10,036 nucleotides of DNA. Source: Methanobacteriota archaeon (lineage in GTDB: Archaea; Halobacteriota; Methanosarcinia; Methanosarcinales; Methanoperedenaceae). The stretch lies in contig JAHIHJ010000012.1 in assembly GCA_018899795.1 (NCBI GenBank), positions 1 to 10,036 on the forward strand, given 5' to 3'. The translations under genes and the position numbers were made by a program. The notes beneath the pieces are model-generated. The model made no database searches. It saw only the letters and a list, made by a program, of their open reading frames with translations, and had not been told where the DNA came from. Shown piece by piece: positions 6,733-10,036 of this stretch. Within the stretch, counting starts at the first letter, position 1. Each line of letters starts with the position of its first letter.

Positions 6733-7826
6733 GTATGTGTTTTCTTAATAAATTTCAATCCAGACAGGATCAGAAGTAAACCGATCAAATTCAGTGCATA
6801 CGTGTAGGAAGCCTGCCAGACAAAGTCTTTTAACCCGATCATATCCCAACTGATGTTAGGGATGATGCCGTGCTGGATGGCGTATCCTGTCCAGGTTATG
6901 AGAAATAACGCTATTGCAAGCAGGATCATAATCCGGCCCATCTGGATCCTGGAGGGCAATTTGAGGTTTATCGCGATCTCCGGCTTTTTGAACGTCATTT
7001 CAGGTATTTCCTTTGCAGTCTCGATCTTTTCCTGGGCGCTCCTGACAGCCTCCTGAATATCAAAAGGCATGACGCCTCTAATGATATAGTTGCACCAGGA
7101 GTAGTATGAGAATGCGTACAGCCCGAGACCGACAAAAAGGCTGGCGAACAGCATGTAACTCTGCAAATAAGCGTTCATGGCTATCGTATATACGGGAAGC
7201 ACGAGCACTGGAACAAATACCCATCCCCATGCTGCATCCTCTTTCCATAACTTAAATTCTACCGTTATCGCTCCCCACCACATTATGTAGACGACAGTTA
7301 CAGCGTACGGCACATAACCCAGCGGATACTGAAGCATAAAAAGGAACACGGCTAATGTGAGATTTATCAATACGATATATTTTATATGGTATGTGTTCTG
7401 ATGAGCGACCGCAGGCGCAGCCGTCTCTTTTTTTGAGAGCAGTTCGACATTCCTGTTCAGCATGTCAAGCTGTGTCTGCACTCCCGTGAGCCCGACCTGG
7501 ACTTCTGCGACATCCATGAGAACAGGCTCAAGCCTGCGATAAATCACCCTTTCGAACGTTTCATCAGCGATATGCTGGAGATACGTCTCTTTTCTCAGCA
7601 GGAAGGAAACCCCGGAAAGAGTCCCAATTCCAATAATAAAGTAAAATAGATTCTTAATGAAATCGATGGGGTCAAAGGATGAAGTAAGGTTGTAAAGAAG
7701 CGGGAAGAAAGAGCTTAGCATCAGGTACAGCGAAGCCACTATCATGGATATTACGGCTGCATACTCTGCAGGAGAGAGATGCCTGCTTATATTTATTTCT
7801 TCGTTCTGCCGTTTATTCATTTCCAT
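6729..7826 (-). CDS. polytopic membrane protein of unknown family with cytoplasmic helical segment
   Basis: A 365-residue protein not recognised by family. About eight hydrophobic helices are visible (roughly 23-43, 57-77, 148-165, 170-187, 200-217, 222-242, 297-315, 340-358). Between helices 2 and 3 lies a soluble helical stretch (83-133) with heptad-like spacing, and between helices 6 and 7 a charged loop (253-293). There are no heme, Fe-S or nucleotide motifs, and no clear transporter signature. It is the first gene of an operon: its TGA stop overlaps the ATG of the surface beta-protein, and the hexaheme cytochrome follows. By context it could be the membrane platform of a surface redox complex, but this is inference. 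The start ATG at 7826 has no good ribosome site; the second ATG at 7820 (Met3) is an alternative. It lies 61 bp downstream of the signal peptidase gene. Confidence 0.82.
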   Translation of the reverse strand: MEMNKRQNEEINISRHLSPAEYAAVISMIVASLYLMLSSFFPLLYNLTSSFDPIDFIKNLFYFIIGIGTLSGVSFLLRKETYLQHIADETFERVIYRRLEPVLMDVAEVQVGLTGVQTQLDMLNRNVELLSKKETAAPAVAHQNTYHIKYIVLINLTLAVFLFMLQYPLGYVPYAVTVVYIMWWGAITVEFKLWKEDAAWGWVFVPVLVLPVYTIAMNAYLQSYMLFASLFVGLGLYAFSYYSWCNYIIRGVMPFDIQEAVRSAQEKIETAKEIPEMTFKKPEIAINLKLPSRIQMGRIMILLAIALFLITWTGYAIQHGIIPNISWDMIGLKDFVWQASYTYALNLIGLLLILSGLKFIKKTHT

Positions 7827-7860
7827 TACTTTTTCCTGGAGGTTTTTTTATCAATTTTTC

Positions 7861-7883
7861 GCCTTTTTTTTCAAAAAAAAGGC
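7861..7883 (-). terminator. hairpin/oligo-T terminator after signal peptidase gene
   Basis: A perfect inverted repeat of 11-bp arms around one base (GCC-T8, one base, A8-GGC) starts 4 nt beyond the signal peptidase stop. On the minus strand it contains a T8 run that would serve as an archaeal U-tract terminator, and it can also fold as a hairpin. It separates the signal peptidase from the surface-protein operon. Confidence 0.55.
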
Positions 7884-7887
7884 TTCA

Positions 7888-8703
7888 TTACAATCGTATC
7901 CTTCTGGCGTCCCTGATAGAGAAAGCCAGATAAAGAATAATACAAATAAAGAAGATCACAAGCCCGGCAGCCTTGACACCTCTTATAAGCTTTGAAACTG
8001 CGTCGAATTCGGGACCATACATCCTGCCCTGACCACTTGCATCAATTATGAAATAGGCTCCAAGGTTGCTGATGACCATGGGGTGTCCTGAAATGAGAAC
8101 ATTTTCACCACTGATCCAGTCATTCGATACGATCCAGGGATCCACTGTGGGATTTGCATCACCTTTCGTCCGCAAACCGCTATCCGAGATAGAAACTACC
8201 CTGTGCATTACAGGAAGCCGCATGTCAGGGACTTTTACTGAGATTATGTCCCCTGTCTCAGGTTTTGCATAAATGTTCTGCATGAGTATTAGGTCGCCTT
8301 TTTTAAGCGTGGGATTCATGGAATCTGAGACCACAACAGAGAAAAATATCAGTTCCGAGTACAGTACAAAAGCGATAAAAAGCGTGAGAGCCACAGACAC
8401 CATGACTGTGCTGAGATATACCTTTTTTGTTCTGTCCCTGTATCTTGATATCGTATGATTCAGGGCATTTTTTTGGCTATTACTTTTAACAAAAGATAAA
8501 ATCCGGCTTATAAAACCTATTGTATTCCTGAATCCGTTCCTGGATTCATGGAATATCATATAAAGTCCTGCAAAGACCATTATGTGCCAGAGAATATAAC
8601 CATACAGAGGATGGCTCAGGATGTCCCTCCTGACCAGTATGGACTCGGTTACAGCGGTCAGTATGACAACACTTGCCATCATTGTTATGATGCTAATTAT
8701 CAT
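7888..8703 (-). CDS. signal peptidase I, archaeal/ER (S26B) type with extra N-terminal membrane helices
   Basis: A 271-residue membrane peptidase that cleaves signal peptides of exported proteins. The nucleophile motif VVSDSMNPTLKKGDLI carries Ser128, and MHRV carries His167, which replaces the bacterial general-base Lys and marks the archaeal/eukaryotic type. TKGDAN supplies Asp182 and, six residues on, Asp188; archaeal enzymes use one or both. A membrane helix (about 97-121) precedes the catalytic domain and another (about 244-262) ends the protein. Unusually, two further helices (about 4-22 and 34-51) and a basic loop (53-94) precede this core, making it longer than the minimal archaeal enzyme. 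A near-palindromic TATA box lies 25 nt before the ATG, implying a leaderless message. It sits beside several secreted proteins and is transcribed divergently from the exported thioredoxin-fold gene. Confidence 0.93.
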   Translation of the reverse strand: MIISIITMMASVVILTAVTESILVRRDILSHPLYGYILWHIMVFAGLYMIFHESRNGFRNTIGFISRILSFVKSNSQKNALNHTISRYRDRTKKVYLSTVMVSVALTLFIAFVLYSELIFFSVVVSDSMNPTLKKGDLILMQNIYAKPETGDIISVKVPDMRLPVMHRVVSISDSGLRTKGDANPTVDPWIVSNDWISGENVLISGHPMVISNLGAYFIIDASGQGRMYGPEFDAVSKLIRGVKAAGLVIFFICIILYLAFSIRDARRIRL

Positions 8704-8719
8704 TAACTTATGTTATGAG

Positions 8720-8736
8720 CTTTTATACTATAAAAG
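8720..8736 (-). promoter_or_regulatory. palindromic TATA box, signal peptidase promoter
   Basis: CTTTTATA-C-TATAAAAG is a perfect inverted repeat with 8-bp arms. Its centre (8728) is 25 nt before the ATG at 8703, the usual TATA-to-start distance, so the message should be leaderless. Because it is symmetric it could also bind TBP in the opposite direction and support a transcript toward the thioredoxin-fold gene. Confidence 0.6.
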
Positions 8737-8782
8737 TTTTCTATCAATCCGCTTACATCCCGTGCATCAAATTTTCGAATAT

Positions 8783-8790
8783 TCTTTATA
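8783..8790 (+). promoter_or_regulatory. candidate TATA box of the thioredoxin-fold gene
   Basis: TCTTTATA is centred about 26 nt before the ATG at 8813, consistent with a leaderless transcript; no Shine-Dalgarno is present there. This supports the start at 8813 over in-frame upstream ATGs that would run through the divergent promoter. Confidence 0.5.
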
Positions 8791-8812
8791 CCTCAAAGCC
8801 AATCCTGATACA

Positions 8813-9280
8813 ATGAAACTCATGCACCTGGCGATATTGCTCTTACTTTCAACATCAGCTGCTGCCGCAGCCACACAGTGGTACGACTACGAGGATGGTA
8901 TGGTCGCAGCAGGTTCGAGGCAGAAACCTGTTATCCTTGAATTTTACGCTGACTGGTGCCAACCGTGCGTAGCGATGGAAGAGGGAACGTATCCTGACCC
9001 CAGGGTAATCTCTGAAATGGCTGATTTTGTTGCAATAAAGGTGGATACGCAAAAGAGGATAGATATTGAAAGCAAGTACGGTATCGCCTACTACCCTACG
9101 ATCGTGTTCCTTGATGCAAGAGGGAAGGAGATTTCAAGGCATATAGGATATCTCGGACCTGAAGAAATGGTCGAAGAGATAAAACAATCCCGCGGGAAGC
9201 TGCCTAAAGAATCGCCAGGGTTTGAGGCGCTATTTATCGTATCTGCGTTTATCTGCCTTCAACTGCGGTTTAAATTATAG
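8813..9280 (+). CDS. exported thioredoxin-fold protein with PGF-CTERM-like C-terminus
   Basis: A 155-residue protein starting MKLMHLA. Residues 1-20 form a signal peptide (leucine run, then an Ala-rich cleavage region). A thioredoxin-like fold follows: EFYADWCQPC with redox pair Cys49/Cys52, DFVAIKVDT strand, and the cis-proline loop YYPTIVF (Pro95). It should act outside the cytoplasm as a thiol-disulfide reductant or isomerase, possibly on cytochrome CxxCH cysteines as CcmG/ResA-type proteins do; this is an inference from neighbouring cytochromes. The tail SPGFEALFIVSAFICLQLRFKL begins with PGFE and a hydrophobic run ending in basic residues, as in PGF-CTERM archaeosortase substrates that are cleaved and lipid-linked. 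The start is placed at 8813 rather than 8621 because a longer frame would cross the signal peptidase coding region and both promoters. The final codons contain a dispersed-repeat motif (9241-9257). Confidence 0.85.
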   Translation: MKLMHLAILLLLSTSAAAAATQWYDYEDGMVAAGSRQKPVILEFYADWCQPCVAMEEGTYPDPRVISEMADFVAIKVDTQKRIDIESKYGIAYYPTIVFLDARGKEISRHIGYLGPEEMVEEIKQSRGKLPKESPGFEALFIVSAFICLQLRFKL

Positions 9281-9380
9281 TGTTCCGCCAAACATATAAT
9301 AAGAAACAACGAACTAGTGTCCTGTCAAGGTTAAATTGTCATATGATATCGAGATAATTATAGTTTTCCGCTAATCATAT
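9273..9380 (+). repeat. degenerate 25-bp direct repeat, 83 bp apart, on both sides of the left terminal repeat
   Basis: AATTATAGTGTTCCGCC... at 9273-9297 and AATTATAGTTTTCCGCT... at 9356-9380 agree at 22 of 25 positions. The same motif appears inverted at 9821-9837 (GTTTGGTGGAAGACTAT, the reverse complement of ATAGTCTTCCACCAAAC), and a weaker form follows the third end copy near 9929. The first copy overlaps the last codons of the thioredoxin-fold gene. Confidence 0.6.
9313..9360 (+). repeat. left terminal repeat (copy A)
   Basis: Begins ACTAGTGTCCTGTCAAGG and continues with AATTGTCATATGA and ATCGAGATAA. It is near-identical to copy C at 9887 onward (differences T/C, A/G, T/A and a 4-base gap), and inverted relative to copy B at 9847-9890. 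Confidence 0.75.
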
Positions 9381-9491
9381 GAAAAAAAACGTGATCGATT
9401 CTTATATGGAAAACATAACATAAACAGTATAAGGACGCGGCGCAATTGCGCGCATGCAGGAATTACTATGTTTAGCTTTTGAAAAATTTAG

Positions 9492-9521
9492 CCGCAGATG
9501 AACGCAGATAAACGCAGATTT
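9492..9521 (-). repeat. ATCTGCG cluster 1 (three units, 10-bp phase, minus orientation)
   Basis: Read on the minus strand it is three ATCTGCG heptamers at 10-bp spacing (ATCTGCGTTT, ATCTGCGTTC, ATCTGCGG). It pairs with cluster 2 at 9695-9724 in inverted orientation with only two base differences over 30 bp, so the two could form the stem of a large hairpin. Confidence 0.75.
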
Positions 9522-9694
9522 AATGCTATGGTTTTTGAAAAACTATTGCACTGGCTATCCTCTAAAATAATAACACCAAAACCATAAAATCCCACGCGCC
9601 GATATGTTGACGAAGTAACCACACATGAGAAACTAAGAAACAGGTAGGGCGCTAAAACCCACGAACCGATAAGAAGCGATGGATTTGATGCTAC

Positions 9695-9726
9695 AAATCT
9701 GCGTTCATCTGCGTTTATCTGCGGTT
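9695..9726 (+). repeat. ATCTGCG cluster 2 (three units, 10-bp phase)
   Basis: ATCTGCGTTC, ATCTGCGTTT and ATCTGCGGTT follow each other without gap, exactly one helical turn apart. It is the inverted partner of cluster 1. Confidence 0.75.
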
Positions 9727-9846
9727 CGTTTTCTTCAGACCCCATAGCAATCAACAGAATCTTTTTCCGTAGCTACCATTCTATTTTCTTCAGGCAACAC
9801 AAATCTACATTTTTTTAGAAGTTTGGTGGAAGACTATAGATCAATT

Positions 9847-9890
9847 TATCTCGATTATTTGTTGCTAATTGACACTTGACAGGACACTAG
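9847..9890 (-). repeat. right terminal repeat (copy B, inverted)
   Basis: Reverse complement starts CTAGTGTCCTGTCAAG, identical to copy A for 16 bp, then diverges but keeps AATT and ATCGAGATAA in register. The divergence from copies A and C suggests that this is the opposite end of an element, or an older copy. Confidence 0.65.
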
Positions 9891-9902
9891 TGTCCTGTCA
9901 AG
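9875..9902. repeat. 28-bp perfect palindrome at the junction of two repeat ends
   Basis: Fourteen-base arms meet at a central CTAG (centre between 9888 and 9889). It arises because inverted copy B directly abuts direct copy C, sharing one CTAG. Confidence 0.85.
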
Positions 9903-9950
9903 GCTGAATTGTCATATGAAATCGAGATATAGTTCTGCGCATAACAAACG
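9887..9950 (+). repeat. third terminal repeat (copy C), start of a second element
   Basis: CTAGTGTCCTGTCAAGG followed by AATTGTCATATGAAATCGAGATA and ATAGTTCTGCGC matches copy A over about 60 bp. It opens toward the right edge, so a second element of the same family probably begins here and leaves the window. Confidence 0.65.
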
Positions 9951-10036
9951 ATAAAATTATGACCATTGAGGAAAGAATCAGGTTCAACAAATCTGCGCCA
10001 ATCTGCGAAATCTGCGGATTTTCATCTGAAATTTTA
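9904..10036. other. gene-free right edge
   Basis: Apart from the copy C end and ATCTGCG cluster 3, no open frame, RNA gene or promoter is recognised in the right-hand edge of the window. Confidence 0.5.
9989..10022 (+). repeat. ATCTGCG cluster 3 (three units, 9-10-bp phase)
   Basis: ATCTGCGCCA, ATCTGCGAA and ATCTGCGGA are adjacent. Spacer bases differ from clusters 1 and 2 while the heptamer is conserved, so the heptamer is the conserved unit. Confidence 0.7.

Larger units (their letters stand above)
9314..9890. mobile_element. putative non-autonomous (MITE-like) element bounded by inverted repeats and CTAG
   Basis: TGTCCTGTCAAG at 9318-9329 is matched by its inverse CTTGACAGGACA at 9875-9886, and each end is bordered by CTAG (9314-9317 and 9887-9890), which looks like a 4-bp palindromic target duplication. 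Similarity of the two ends, inverted, continues degenerately for about 80 bp (ATCGAGATAA, ATAGTnTTCC, poly-A). The roughly 570-bp interior holds no credible gene; the one open frame on the minus strand, 9488-9754, is made largely of ATCTGCG repeats. No transposase is present, so the element would depend on one elsewhere. The IS family is not identified. Confidence 0.55.

Noticed and set aside
8621..8812. In-frame N-terminal extension of the thioredoxin-fold gene
   Set aside because: It would overlap the 5' end of the signal peptidase gene and both promoters; starting at 8813 gives a clean signal peptide and a correctly spaced TATA box.
9440..9451. 12-bp palindrome GCGCAATTGCGC
   Set aside because: Perfect but short and without a flanking promoter or partner copy; a chance restriction-like palindrome cannot be excluded.
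9488..9754. 88-residue minus-strand open frame
   Set aside because: Both ends are translations of the ATCTGCG repeat clusters (for example LRLSAFICG and PQINADERR), it has no promoter or ribosome site, and its middle is not protein-like. It is treated as a repeat artefact.
9492..10022. CRISPR array
   Set aside because: The repeated unit is only seven bases, the spacers are 2-3 bases, and no cas gene is present.

Overview
The window reads as archaeal chromosome, most compatible with an anaerobic, cytochrome-rich methanogen/methanotroph lineage such as Methanoperedens (ANME-2d) or a related Methanosarcinales group. This is inferred from the combination of a KaiC-like ATPase, a DUF835 protein, an archaeal (Ser/His) signal peptidase I, two secreted multiheme c-type cytochromes with N-glycosylation sequons, a PGF-CTERM-like surface anchor, archaeal TATA boxes 23-27 nt before several start codons, and GGAGATG/GAGGTGA ribosome sites. 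No taxonomic marker gene is present, so the assignment stays an inference.

Layout. 1-149: promoter region. 150-860 (+): KaiC/RAD55-type ATPase. 871-2802 (-): a small DUF5658-like membrane protein preceded by a seven-helix membrane protein carrying a cysteine-rich DUF3795-like module and a C-terminal DUF835 domain; they are convergent with the ATPase. 2936-4058 (-): a small membrane-anchored exoprotein and, upstream with its own promoter, a tetraheme cytochrome full of N-glycosylation sites. 4159-7826 (-): a tight three-gene operon coding for a polytopic membrane protein, a large surface beta-protein with a duplicated domain and DUF11/CARDB-like segments, and an anchored hexaheme cytochrome. 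7888-8703 (-): signal peptidase I. 8813-9280 (+): secreted thioredoxin-fold protein with a PGF-CTERM-like tail. 9273-10036: gene-free repeat region holding inverted terminal repeats around a roughly 570-bp interval without a transposase, an abutting second copy of the same end, a 28-bp perfect palindrome at the junction, and three clusters of 10-bp-phased ATCTGCG units.

How it may work together. The central block (3432-7826) looks like a cell-surface redox module: a membrane protein, a membrane-tethered beta-sandwich stalk, a tethered hexaheme cytochrome and a glycosylated tetraheme cytochrome. The signal peptidase and the exported thioredoxin-fold protein next door could serve export and cysteine reduction for such proteins, though neither link is shown by the sequence. 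The ATPase and the DUF835 membrane protein look like an adjacent signalling pair. The repeat region appears to be a hot spot for small non-autonomous mobile DNA, and one of its repeat motifs also appears in frame in the last codons of the thioredoxin-like gene.
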